The position numbers and the translations under genes are program-made. A stretch of DNA of 64,000 nt. It comes from an uncultured Bacteroidales bacterium (GTDB lineage: Bacteria; Bacteroidota; Bacteroidia; Bacteroidales; UBA932). The DNA lies in NCBI GenBank assembly GCA_934691625.1, contig CAKUTA010000003.1, positions 240,943-304,942 on the forward strand, read 5' to 3'. The notes under the pieces were generated by a model. It saw only the letters and a list, made by a program, of their open reading frames with translations. It did not search any database and had not been told where the DNA came from. Below are positions 27,783 to 35,472 of this stretch, one piece after another. How positions within the stretch are numbered: position 1 is the first letter of the stretch; the number at the start of each line of letters is the position of its first letter.

Positions 27783-27896
27783 ATGAACCAACAATCAATT
27801 ATTTTCATTACAGCAATATTTGCTGCTATTATGCTCTCTTTTGACCTTCATAATGGAACGGCTTATTATGGGAAATTTGAGATTCCTGAATTCTGA
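27783..27896 (+). CDS. Small hydrophobic peptide (37 aa)
   Basis: MNQQSIIFITAIFAAIMLSF followed by DLHNGTAYYGKFEIPEF. One hydrophobic segment (residues 5-20) and a short polar tail with three aromatic residues make a small membrane or leader-like peptide. It starts just downstream of a -7 element and is the first possible gene of the array, 58 bases before the lipoprotein gene. I do not recognise a family. It may be a real peptide or a chance ORF in AT-rich DNA; its position argues for the former. Confidence 0.4.
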   Translation: MNQQSIIFITAIFAAIMLSFDLHNGTAYYGKFEIPEF

Positions 27897-27954
27897 GGCA
27901 TAGTGGGAGGAGCGCCTGTCAACAAGTTTTTACACGACATTCAGTCAATGCTAT

Positions 27955-29892
27955 ATGATTAGATTTATATTGGCAAAAGGTACCTTTGTTATTGGCATGT
28001 TATGCATGATTTTTTGCATGGCGTCCTGCATTGGCGATAAAGTTTCTCTGGCATTGCAGATGGCTGGAGAAAACAGACCGGAACTGGAGCGTGTCCTTAA
28101 GTACTTTGAATCAACTGGCGACAAGGAGAAGATAGCTGCATCCAGGTTCTTGATATCCAATATGCCTGGACATAAGTCCATGTGGGGCGAGTATGAGAGT
28201 TATTGGAATGACGCCGATAGAATTGTTTCGGCCTCGGACGGCTCTCTCTCGGTGCTGGATTCTTTGGAAGCGCTTAAAATACGATATGAAGACCGCATAT
28301 ATTTCGATTATGATATCAGGAGGATTACAGCAGATTATCTTATACATGACATAGAAGTTGCATTTGAGCAATGGCGTAATGGTGAGTGGGCAAGGCATCT
28401 TACATTTGACGAGTTCTGTGAATGGTTGCTTCCATATACGTGTGCAGATACCCAGCCGCTGATTAATTGGCGTGACAGCCTTGCTGGTTTTGCCCGGGGG
28501 ATGATTGACCATCTGAAAGAGTGCGACGAATACATCAGTAATCCGCGAGCTGCGATAGTACGAGTGAATAATAAGCTGATTCCGATGATTGCTGAGCAGA
28601 AGTGGATTCACACTGCTCATGGATATCCGATTTATGATCCAAATGTTTTCGTAAAACTTCCAGGTGCGCCATGTGATGAATACATGGCTAATGGTACACT
28701 TATTCTTAGAAGTAAAGGGATTCCGGCAGGAATAGATTATACGCCACAGTTCGCAGACCGTATGTATGGACATTATTGGAATTCATATCCTAATCTGAGG
28801 GGGCGGACAACAATGTTTACATCCTTCGGGGTGAATCCTGATTATCCACACTATTCTCAGGCTAGGTTTGCGAAGATTCTTCGCCAGACTTATTCCCCTG
28901 ATAAAAAATACCAGGAACTTCTCCGGAGACATAATGGAGATATTCCTAAAATGTATGATTCTCCATTCTTTAAGGATGTCACCGAAGAATATCAGGAGAC
29001 GTCGGATATAGATGTAGAGTTGCAGAAAGGGACAAGACTCTCCAGCCGGGATGTCTATATATGTGTTTTCGGTACAGGTGACTTGGTTCCTGTATCCTGG
29101 GGAAAAGCATATTTTGGAAAAGCACGCTTCCTGAATCTTGGGCGGAGCATTACTTACATCGTGTTTGGCTATGTCGCCGGAAAACTGGAACCTGTTTCAT
29201 TACCGTTTTTTCTGGATGCATTCGGTAAGATTTCATATATAGAAGGCGGTGGGCCGGAAGCAAGTTTTACAATAACTCGGAAATATCCTATGCTTCAGCA
29301 TGTGATGCTTGTGCAAAGCAGTCTTCATGGCGGTATGGTTTTTGGCTCGGATGATAAATCATTCAGACATGCAGATACTGTATGTGTTTTCCCGGAATGG
29401 CAGCTGACATCAGGAAAAGTTCCTGCTGTTCAATCTTCTCCGCATAGGTATTGGCGTTTCGTTTCCAATATGAGGTCTCAGTCGGATATTGCGGAGCTAT
29501 ATTTTTATGACAAAAGTGGCAATTTGCTGGAATTGAAAGCGGATTCAGATTCTTTGGCATATATAACAGACGGCGACCCTCTGACATATTATTCTGCAAA
29601 ACGTAATATGCCTTCCGGGGTATTGGATGCTGGAGAGCCAGTTATACTTGAGCATATCTCATATATCAGGCGTGGCGATGGGAACGCAATTGTGCCCGGA
29701 GACTCCTATAGAGTATCCTGGTGGAATGGTAAACAGTGGGTCGAGCATTGCATAATCAAGGCAAAGGATGTGGAACTTCGCGTTCATGATATTCCTGGAG
29801 AACGGCTTTACTATGTGGAAGGTCTGACAAGAGGTATTCAAAATAGGATATTCACGTATGATGCAGAAGAGAGCCGTATTGTGTGGCATTAG
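27955..29892 (+). CDS. Lipoprotein with transglutaminase-like domain
   Basis: 645 residues. The lipobox is FCMASC (Cys25). A helical N-terminal part follows (ENRPELERVLKYF, ASRFLISNMPGH). A transglutaminase-like core is suggested by Cys in GAPCDEYMANGTLILRSKGI and His in IDYTPQFADRMYGHYWN. The C-terminal 170 residues (SSPHRYWRFVSNMRSQSDIAELYFY, ITDGDPLTYYS) resemble a discoidin-like domain. Comparable transglutaminase-like lipoproteins are known in Bacteroides, but their substrates are unknown. It precedes the NVEALA peptide gene by about 70 bases and could act on the cell surface or on array products; that link is inference. Confidence 0.65.
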   Translation: MIRFILAKGTFVIGMLCMIFCMASCIGDKVSLALQMAGENRPELERVLKYFESTGDKEKIAASRFLISNMPGHKSMWGEYESYWNDADRIVSASDGSLSVLDSLEALKIRYEDRIYFDYDIRRITADYLIHDIEVAFEQWRNGEWARHLTFDEFCEWLLPYTCADTQPLINWRDSLAGFARGMIDHLKECDEYISNPRAAIVRVNNKLIPMIAEQKWIHTAHGYPIYDPNVFVKLPGAPCDEYMANGTLILRSKGIPAGIDYTPQFADRMYGHYWNSYPNLRGRTTMFTSFGVNPDYPHYSQARFAKILRQTYSPDKKYQELLRRHNGDIPKMYDSPFFKDVTEEYQETSDIDVELQKGTRLSSRDVYICVFGTGDLVPVSWGKAYFGKARFLNLGRSITYIVFGYVAGKLEPVSLPFFLDAFGKISYIEGGGPEASFTITRKYPMLQHVMLVQSSLHGGMVFGSDDKSFRHADTVCVFPEWQLTSGKVPAVQSSPHRYWRFVSNMRSQSDIAELYFYDKSGNLLELKADSDSLAYITDGDPLTYYSAKRNMPSGVLDAGEPVILEHISYIRRGDGNAIVPGDSYRVSWWNGKQWVEHCIIKAKDVELRVHDIPGERLYYVEGLTRGIQNRIFTYDAEESRIVWH

Positions 29893-29915
29893 GACAATGT
29901 TGTTGTTAGAAGAAT

Positions 29916-30020
29916 AATGATATGCGCGTATCAATATATCGTTAATAAAGAATTTCTAAAAATGAAGAAAAAACTAATTTTAGCCGCAGGTGCAGCGATA
30001 GCTGCAGCGGCAGCAGTGTG
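29916..30020 (+). repeat. Duplicated leader region, copy 1 (NVEALA gene)
   Basis: AATGATATGCGCGT at 29916-29929 recurs exactly at 31252-31265. The spacer and the first about 60 coding bases (for example GCAGCGGCAGCAGT) are also similar, so the upstream region and signal-peptide coding part are a duplicated module. Confidence 0.75.
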
Positions 30021-30207
30021 CTGGAGTAAATCTGTAATGCTTACGGCATCTGTGAACGAACTATTTGAGGCAAATGCCGAAGCGCTAGCACGTGTAGAGC
30101 AGCCGGATACAATCATGTGTATATATGATCCAGATTATGATTGTGAGGCATTACATCCGACAGATCCAGACAAAGATAAAATCCGTTACTATGCGAAGTG
30201 GAGGTAG
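29962..30207 (+). CDS. NVEALA family peptide
   Basis: 81 residues from ATG 29962 (MKKKLILAAGAAIAAAAAV). An Ala-rich signal-like helix is followed by ELFEANAEALARVEQ, where ANAEALA is the position of the family's NVEALA motif, then an acidic tail with two Cys (IMCIYDPDYDC) ending in RYYAKWR. NVEALA peptides are small exported Bacteroidetes proteins, frequently next to 6-bladed beta-propeller lipoproteins, and of unknown function. It overlaps the next propeller gene by 17 bases. The family assignment rests on leader architecture, motif and neighbours; the motif match is imperfect. Confidence 0.7.
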   Translation: MKKKLILAAGAAIAAAAAVCWSKSVMLTASVNELFEANAEALARVEQPDTIMCIYDPDYDCEALHPTDPDKDKIRYYAKWR

Positions 30208-31228
30208 TCTGTTTCGTGGATTGATAATGATTCTGATACTCCTGTCGCTTCTGCCTTCATGCAGTTGCGACAGGCAGAATGATATTGGAAAGTTGTCTGC
30301 GAATCATATAGTTGTATGTGATACACTTGCTGTAATCGGCGGAGATGTCCGGGTACAGGATATCTGTGTTGATGACAGTCTGATTGTTCTTCTGACAAGC
30401 GGAAATCCGATGCTGTTTGTTATGAATAAAAATACTGGTAATATCGAGATGAAAACAGGATTTATCGGGCATGCTTCTAATGAGTATCTTATGACTCCGC
30501 ATGCTATAAATATCAGGAACCATGAGGTTCAGTTCCTGGATAGAGCCAGTAAGAAAATGTGCTATGTATCATTGATTGATTCCCATCGGGAAAGAAAACG
30601 GTCTGTTCCATATACTGCAGGCTTTCGTCCTGCAAAGGCTGTAGATATCAATGGAGATCTAGTCTGCGTCGGCTCTTTTTCGCAAGGAAGGCTAGGATAT
30701 ATCAATGCTGACAATATTGTAAGCATACCTGAATATGAATATCCTTATGATACAGGTGATGTGGAAGGAATCTATCGTGGCAGTATCTATCAGTCAGTAA
30801 TACGTGCTCCAGGAACCTGTAACAGGTGTCTGGTATATTCATTGGCTTCGGATAGCTTTGAAATATATGAAAGCGAATCGGGTGCGATTAAAAGGCTATA
30901 TGCCAGTCCTGTAAAGTCTGCTCCTGTGGTTGTAAAGTATGGTTCCCGTATCAGCGTGGACCATAATAGAAGTACGGCAGGGATTCTTCATGCGGCAGTT
31001 ACTGATAGCAGTATATTCATGATGTTTTCATCATTGAGCTATAATGAAGCTGCAAAGTCTGGATTTAAGGGTGACAGGATAACCGAGTTTGGCTGGGATG
31101 GCACCCGTAAGTCTGATTATACACTTCCTGTTGCTGCTTCCTCCTTCTGTGCTGATATCAAATATTTTTATATGGTATGTGAAGATAGTAACGCCTCCTT
31201 TGTCATTCGTGTTCCGCGTAGAAAGTGA
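30191..31228 (+). CDS. 6-bladed beta-propeller lipoprotein
   Basis: 345 residues from ATG 30191, which lies inside the 3' end of the NVEALA gene; ATG 30227 is an alternative. The lipobox is LLPSCSC. Repeating beta-blade segments follow: IVVCDTLAVIGGDVRVQDICVD is split over strands, then FIGHASNEYLM, where family members carry a RGPxEY-type turn, and the end is CEDSNASFVIRVPRRK. Such proteins are presumed surface or periplasmic ligand-binding propellers. Downstream of the stop is a 25-base remnant of another gene's 3' end (31235-31259). Among the propellers here it is the most diverged. Confidence 0.75.
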   Translation: MRSGGSLFRGLIMILILLSLLPSCSCDRQNDIGKLSANHIVVCDTLAVIGGDVRVQDICVDDSLIVLLTSGNPMLFVMNKNTGNIEMKTGFIGHASNEYLMTPHAINIRNHEVQFLDRASKKMCYVSLIDSHRERKRSVPYTAGFRPAKAVDINGDLVCVGSFSQGRLGYINADNIVSIPEYEYPYDTGDVEGIYRGSIYQSVIRAPGTCNRCLVYSLASDSFEIYESESGAIKRLYASPVKSAPVVVKYGSRISVDHNRSTAGILHAAVTDSSIFMMFSSLSYNEAAKSGFKGDRITEFGWDGTRKSDYTLPVAASSFCADIKYFYMVCEDSNASFVIRVPRRK

Positions 31229-31234
31229 AAATAC

Positions 31235-31259
31235 TTTGCGATAAATAGCAGAATGATAT
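31235..31259 (+). repeat. 25-base junction repeat, copy 1
   Basis: It differs in one base from 33970-33994, where the same bases form the last codons and stop of the thioredoxin-like gene. Here they follow a propeller stop codon and read as a fossil of that 3' end. Confidence 0.75.
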
Positions 31260-31360
31260 GCGCGTTACATATATTTGTTAATCAGTATGTTGAAAAATGA
31301 GGATGAAATTGATTCTGACCACTAGTGCGGCGATAGTCACAGCGGCAGCAGTTGCTGCCT
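31252..31360 (+). repeat. Duplicated leader region, copy 2 (propeller gene)
   Basis: Matches 29916-30020: identical AATGATATGCGCGT, the similar spacer TATATTTGTTAAT against TATATCGTTAAT, and a similar Ala-rich leader-coding stretch. See the finding on the grafted leader. Confidence 0.72.
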
Positions 31361-32349
31361 GTGGTACGAGGCAGGATACTGCTGAACTGCAGGAGTTTGA
31401 TGCTGATGAATTGTGTACGCTGGAACAACGAGATAGACCTATAGGAGAAATATACAGTATGTCTGTTGCCAATGATACGATTTTATTGTTGACGACGGAA
31501 TCAGAAGTTATGCAGTACTCTGTTTTAGGAAAGTATGTAGGCAGCATAGGGCATAAAGGACGAGCTTCTGGCGAATATGGTATGCCGATGAAGGTGCGCT
31601 CAGATGGAGATAATATTTATGTCTGGGATGCGATGGGGTTGAAATTCCTTAGATATGATATTGCCGGTAACTATATAGATGAGTATCAATATCCGTCAGC
31701 ATTGAAAGATTTTATCCCATACGAAGATGAAATCCTCGTTTATACGGCAGGCGTCCGGCAGGACAAGTTAATTGACATATATGATACCCGCAGCCGGACC
31801 ATTGTAAAGTCTTTGACGGAATCATTGCCGTCACAACGTGTTTTCAATACAATGGGTATATATCCTATGGGCATTAAAAATGGCTTTCTGTATTATATGC
31901 CATGTTGTGAATTGAGACTGTATAGATATGATTTGAGAAATGGCGGAGATGAGGAATGCTTGTGTGAAATAGAATCTGCGTCTTTCAATGTCCCGGAAAT
32001 CAATGATGAGGATGCGCTGTTGTCGAAGAGATCAAAGCTCAGTGAGTTCTATGATGAGACATCTTCAGCCCTTATGATTGCTCCGGAAAATAACGGCTTT
32101 GACATTCTGACGTGTGAAGGAATATATTATCGCGAAAACGACCAGCGAAAATTCGATAAGAGGTATTATGTCTTTTATCATATTGATGTTAAAGGGAGTG
32201 TAACTGCTCGAAAGAGAATTTCTTATGGTACATTTGAGAGTAAATCTGCCATGAACATTTGTGGCAATAACTTGTATTTCCTGAAAAGGACTCTTAATGC
32301 GGCAGAAAACGAAGAGAATCATATTCTTTTTAAACATGCAATCGAATAA
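31297..32349 (+). CDS. 6-bladed beta-propeller protein with NVEALA-like leader
   Basis: 350 residues. The N-terminus MRMKLILTTSAAIVTAAAVA plus ELQEFDADELCTLEQ resembles the leader of the NVEALA peptide at 29962 rather than the lipoprotein signals of the other propellers, although a Cys (VAACG) could still be lipidated. The propeller begins with GEIYSMSVANDTILLL; IGHKGRASGEYGMPM is the family's RGxxxEY turn and LKFLRYDIAGNYIDEY a typical blade. Its 3' end is followed by the next propeller gene starting two bases after the stop. It is presumably exported. Confidence 0.78.
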   Translation: MRMKLILTTSAAIVTAAAVAACGTRQDTAELQEFDADELCTLEQRDRPIGEIYSMSVANDTILLLTTESEVMQYSVLGKYVGSIGHKGRASGEYGMPMKVRSDGDNIYVWDAMGLKFLRYDIAGNYIDEYQYPSALKDFIPYEDEILVYTAGVRQDKLIDIYDTRSRTIVKSLTESLPSQRVFNTMGIYPMGIKNGFLYYMPCCELRLYRYDLRNGGDEECLCEIESASFNVPEINDEDALLSKRSKLSEFYDETSSALMIAPENNGFDILTCEGIYYRENDQRKFDKRYYVFYHIDVKGSVTARKRISYGTFESKSAMNICGNNLYFLKRTLNAAENEENHILFKHAIE

Positions 32350-32350
32350 T

Positions 32351-33421
32351 ATGAAGAAAAAACTGTTTTGTGATTTTTTGTCAAACTTGGCTCTGCTTAG
32401 TCTTGTTGTGTTGTCGTCTTGTAAAAACAATGCAGTCGATATCGCGACGATTAAGACAATAAAGCTGAGCGAGTATCAAGTTAAAGAATTCACGTGGGAG
32501 TCCTGGCTTGGCCAGGATGCCCACATTGTTGAACTGTCAGATACTTCTAAAGAGTATTCTTTTTCGGATGTGTCTAAATTAGTCCTGAAGGCGGACAAAC
32601 TGTATATCTCCGACTGGCCAACACGCAGAATATTAATATTTGATATCAATGGAAATCCGGTATCGGTAATTAATAGACGGGGCCGAGGACCGGAAGAATA
32701 TCTGCAGGTTACTGATTTCGATGCTGATGATAAAGGGAGTGTATGGGTGCTCGATGGCCAGCAGGATATGGTAAAGCATTATTCTTCAAATGGAGATCTT
32801 CTATCACAGGCAAAAACTGGGGATTGCCAATATTCCAATATCTTGTTTAAAGACGGATATCTGTTCCTTAGTGTGTCTGCTTGGGATAAGACAGAGAACA
32901 AGGATTATAAAGTTGTGCAGACCGATACTTGCTTGAACGTCATTTCCGGATATGGCAGAAAGCCGGAATTTATGGACTCTGATTTTACTTATCCGGCTGT
33001 CGGCTTCAATCTTGTCAATGATGAGGTCATGTATAATTCACCCATTGATGACTATGTGAGTGTCATGGATTCTAAAGGATATGAGGGAGACATCCTTTTC
33101 GATTTTGGTGCGAAACGTGTGCCTGACGTGATACGGCAATCTGTAGAACCGCACCAGAAAGAGATCCCGGATTATTCTTTCCTTGTGAACTGTGTAGGCG
33201 TGTTTAATGGCTTTGCTGCCGGAACTCTGCATGAAGGGACAGGGTATGTCGATTTCCTGCTGGATGAAAAGAATAAGACGATATATAAGCATTCTCTGGA
33301 GTCCGGCTCGTTACATCTCACATCGTTTGCGGGAGACCGGATTGTCTTGTCTGGCATTGACGTGAACTCCGGGAATACAATAATTGCCTATGCATCATTA
33401 AGTTCTATCGGTAAAGATTAA
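32351..33421 (+). CDS. 6-bladed beta-propeller lipoprotein
   Basis: 356 residues from ATG 32351 (MKKKLFCDFLSNL); an in-frame extension into the previous gene is rejected. The lipobox is VVLSSC. The family hallmark INRRGRGPEEYLQVTDFDAD lies after the first blade, followed by VWVLDGQQDMVKHYSSNGDL and further blades. The name and fold follow the DUF5128-type 6-bladed propellers. Ligand and role are unknown. It belongs to the tight series 31297-33991. Confidence 0.85.
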   Translation: MKKKLFCDFLSNLALLSLVVLSSCKNNAVDIATIKTIKLSEYQVKEFTWESWLGQDAHIVELSDTSKEYSFSDVSKLVLKADKLYISDWPTRRILIFDINGNPVSVINRRGRGPEEYLQVTDFDADDKGSVWVLDGQQDMVKHYSSNGDLLSQAKTGDCQYSNILFKDGYLFLSVSAWDKTENKDYKVVQTDTCLNVISGYGRKPEFMDSDFTYPAVGFNLVNDEVMYNSPIDDYVSVMDSKGYEGDILFDFGAKRVPDVIRQSVEPHQKEIPDYSFLVNCVGVFNGFAAGTLHEGTGYVDFLLDEKNKTIYKHSLESGSLHLTSFAGDRIVLSGIDVNSGNTIIAYASLSSIGKD

Positions 33422-33442
33422 GTGTTGCTTAAATTGTGAAGT

Positions 33443-33991
33443 ATGCGACTTTGTAATTTGTATATTTCCGCTATAGTATTTTTCTGCTTGTTTTCTAGTT
33501 GCGGACACTACCGGCTTCGTCAGCAGATGAAATCATTTATGGAGAGGCAGATAGTTCTTCCAACCGAGATGATAAAGATAACTGAAGGACATACCGTCTC
33601 GGCTGTAATCGCCTCGGATAAACCGGAGCTTGTGATATTTCATGGTAAGGATGAGTGCTCGTCTTGTGCAATAAATCATCTTTATGATGACCTGCCAGGA
33701 TTAAAGGAAATTGCGGAAAATAGAAACTGTGAAGTTGTTCTTCTTTTCTCTCCCGCACAGGAAGATATTCTGGAAGTACAGGAACAGATTAGAGACTTGA
33801 AATTCCCGTTTCCTATATATTTGGATTTGTATGGGGACTTCTATAGGCTTAATGAGGATTTTCCGGCGGATGCGAGATTTCATAGCTTCCTGATAGGGAA
33901 AGACGGACATCCGGTATTTATCGGCAATCCGTTGCATGGCAGTGCCTTACAAGAAGTGTTTGAGAACACTTTGCGAAAAATAGCAGAATGA
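33443..33991 (+). CDS. Thioredoxin-like lipoprotein with CSSC motif
   Basis: 182 residues. The lipobox is LFSSC. After a hydrophilic segment comes LVIFHGKDECSSCAINHL, a thioredoxin-type strand and CxxC (CSSC), then VVLLFSPAQED, PFPIYLDLYGDFY and HSFLIGKDGHPVFIGNPL, the normal TlpA/redoxin strand order with a Gly-Asn-Pro in place of the usual cis-Pro turn. It could be a periplasmic or surface thiol reductase. Redoxins of this type often accompany Cys-containing NVEALA peptides and propellers, so disulphide handling of these products is an attractive inference. Its last 22 bases are part of the junction repeat. Confidence 0.75.
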   Translation: MRLCNLYISAIVFFCLFSSCGHYRLRQQMKSFMERQIVLPTEMIKITEGHTVSAVIASDKPELVIFHGKDECSSCAINHLYDDLPGLKEIAENRNCEVVLLFSPAQEDILEVQEQIRDLKFPFPIYLDLYGDFYRLNEDFPADARFHSFLIGKDGHPVFIGNPLHGSALQEVFENTLRKIAE

Positions 33992-33994
33992 TAT
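33970..33994 (+). repeat. 25-base junction repeat, copy 2
   Basis: The coding version of the repeat: it gives TLRKIAE and the stop codon of the thioredoxin-like gene. Copy 1 (31235-31259) differs by A to T, which turns the Lys codon into TAA. Confidence 0.75.
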
Positions 33995-34079
33995 TAATTA
34001 AAAAATTACGAAACTATACACTTTAGGATTGTAGCCCTCAGCGCTGCTTCTCAATTCGTTAATTTACAATTATTTAGCA

Positions 34080-34114
34080 TTTTTCAAAATAGCATATATG
34101 ACGATTTTGAAAAA
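34080..34114. other. AT-rich hairpin upstream of the shrunken NVEALA gene
   Basis: An 11-bp perfect inverted repeat, TTTTTCAAAAT / ATTTTGAAAAA, with a 13-base spacer, in the AT-rich gap 33992-34163. It may be a weak terminator for the thioredoxin-like gene or an operator. Confidence 0.4.
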
Positions 34115-34163
34115 CATTAACATGCTGATATTTAATTAATTAACCGAAAAATTATTTGTAACA

Positions 34164-34301
34164 ATGAAACGAAAAATCTTCGGTGGCTTCGGATGTCGTA
34201 GCCAGTATTCGCTATCTGATAGTGCACGTTGTCTGGAATGTGTCTCATGTGCGTATGTGACCGGGCTGGGGTCTCACAGAGGTGGATATTGTAAATGGTA
34301 A
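34164..34301 (+). CDS. Shrunken NVEALA-like peptide (45 aa)
   Basis: MKRKIFGGFG matches the usual MKKKIFGG start of NVEALA peptides, and SQYSLSD followed by a Cys-rich stretch (ARCLECVSCAYV) and GGYCKW resembles the motif region and Cys-rich tail of longer members. The hydrophobic export helix between them is missing, so the product is unlikely to be exported normally. It lies in the typical position, ten bases before a propeller gene. It is probably an internally deleted derivative; it could also be a short intracellular peptide. Confidence 0.5.
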   Translation: MKRKIFGGFGCRSQYSLSDSARCLECVSCAYVTGLGSHRGGYCKW

Positions 34302-34311
34302 TTGAATCATT

Positions 34312-35361
34312 ATGAAGATCCGTCTATTTTTATATGTAGCATTAACCTTTGCTGCTGCCGCATGTGGTGGCAGCAGCAATGATAATGTGTTTGGCGTTAG
34401 GACTAGGCTTGATGCTAAACCTGAATTGTGTTCTGTGAATGGCTCTCTTCTGGAATTGGAAGGTGAAGCGCCTATTGGAATAATCAGTATGTTTGCATCG
34501 GATTCGGTTCTGCTGTTGAAAACTGCAAACCCTAAGGCAGTCTTTCAGATGCATGCATTTTCATTGGAGGATAAATCTGATTTGGGAGAATATATAGCGA
34601 AAGGGCGTGGCCCGAGAGAACTGTTGAGCCCAATAGTTAAAGGAAATTTCGAAGATGGCGAGGTGTATCTGTTTGATCTGAGCCTATGTGCGTCATACGA
34701 TTTCAATCTGAAGAAATCTATGGCAAATGGAAATACAGAACTGAGCCAGCTGATTAAGCTGCCTCCAAGAACTGTTGATGCATATCCTTTTGGAGATGGT
34801 CACATTGCATTTATCCCGGAAGATAAAAGTTATACATGTGCGGTGATGGATGCTGCCGGAGCTATACAGAAGCGTATATCGCTGTTCCCTGGAGTGTCTG
34901 GTGATGCTTATTTTGACAAACTTTCATCCGCATGTGTGGTGAACCAGTCCAGCAGGAAACTGGCAATGGCTATGCTTATGTTTCCGCAGGTTAATATACT
35001 CGATATTGATGACGAAAAGCGAATGACGGCGGCAGTATCAGCAGAATATAGAAACTGGCAGAAGATACTGAATTCAGATGATGACGGGAGGCAGATATGC
35101 TACACGTCGATTACTCAGTCTCCATATTATTTTATGGCATTGTATTTTGGAACATCATTTGAAAACTGGGCAGAAGGCAAGGTTATTCCTCATGTCCATG
35201 TCTTTGACTGGAATGGTCATTTTATGTATGATATCATTGTTCCTGAAAATCTGAAGACCATTACATATAACACATCCACTCGGATGCTGTATGGTGCTGA
35301 CCGTGAAGATAAGATTTACCAATATGATTTGTTAGGTATCCTTTCTGAGGCCTCTGTTTGA
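34312..35361 (+). CDS. BF3164-like (TolB-like) propeller lipoprotein
   Basis: 349 residues. The lipobox is AAAACG (Cys19). The sequence has the features of BF3164-type lipoproteins: LELEGEAPIGIISMFASDSVLLL, then YIAKGRGPRELLSP with the RGP turn, VYLFDLSLCASYDF, and a C-terminal HVHVFDWNGHFMYDI blade. It is predicted to be a 6-bladed propeller on the periplasmic or outer side. It follows the shrunken NVEALA-like gene by ten bases. Its 3' end abuts a remnant of another propeller gene. Confidence 0.8.
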   Translation: MKIRLFLYVALTFAAAACGGSSNDNVFGVRTRLDAKPELCSVNGSLLELEGEAPIGIISMFASDSVLLLKTANPKAVFQMHAFSLEDKSDLGEYIAKGRGPRELLSPIVKGNFEDGEVYLFDLSLCASYDFNLKKSMANGNTELSQLIKLPPRTVDAYPFGDGHIAFIPEDKSYTCAVMDAAGAIQKRISLFPGVSGDAYFDKLSSACVVNQSSRKLAMAMLMFPQVNILDIDDEKRMTAAVSAEYRNWQKILNSDDDGRQICYTSITQSPYYFMALYFGTSFENWAEGKVIPHVHVFDWNGHFMYDIIVPENLKTITYNTSTRMLYGADREDKIYQYDLLGILSEASV

Positions 35362-35383
35362 ATGCGTTAACTTGTTTGATGGC

Positions 35384-35444
35384 GAATACTTTTACATGGA
35401 TGGTATGTGAAGACTTTGTGATTCGAGTTCCACGTGAAAGTTGA
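35384..35444 (+). pseudogene. 3' remnant of a propeller gene
   Basis: 35400-35444 reads MVCEDFVIRVPRES and a stop, matching the end of the 30191-31228 protein (MVCEDSNASFVIRVPRRK). Just upstream, TACTTTTAC matches the same gene, but ATGG is duplicated (ATGGATGG), breaking the frame. Nothing further upstream aligns, so only the last 20 or so codons survive. Confidence 0.75.
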
Positions 35445-35472
35445 AAATATAACGGGAATAGCAGTATATGGA

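Noticed and set aside
33992..34163. Possible gene in the 172-base AT-rich gap
   Set aside because: No ORF with coding character; only a hairpin and AT-rich sequence were found.
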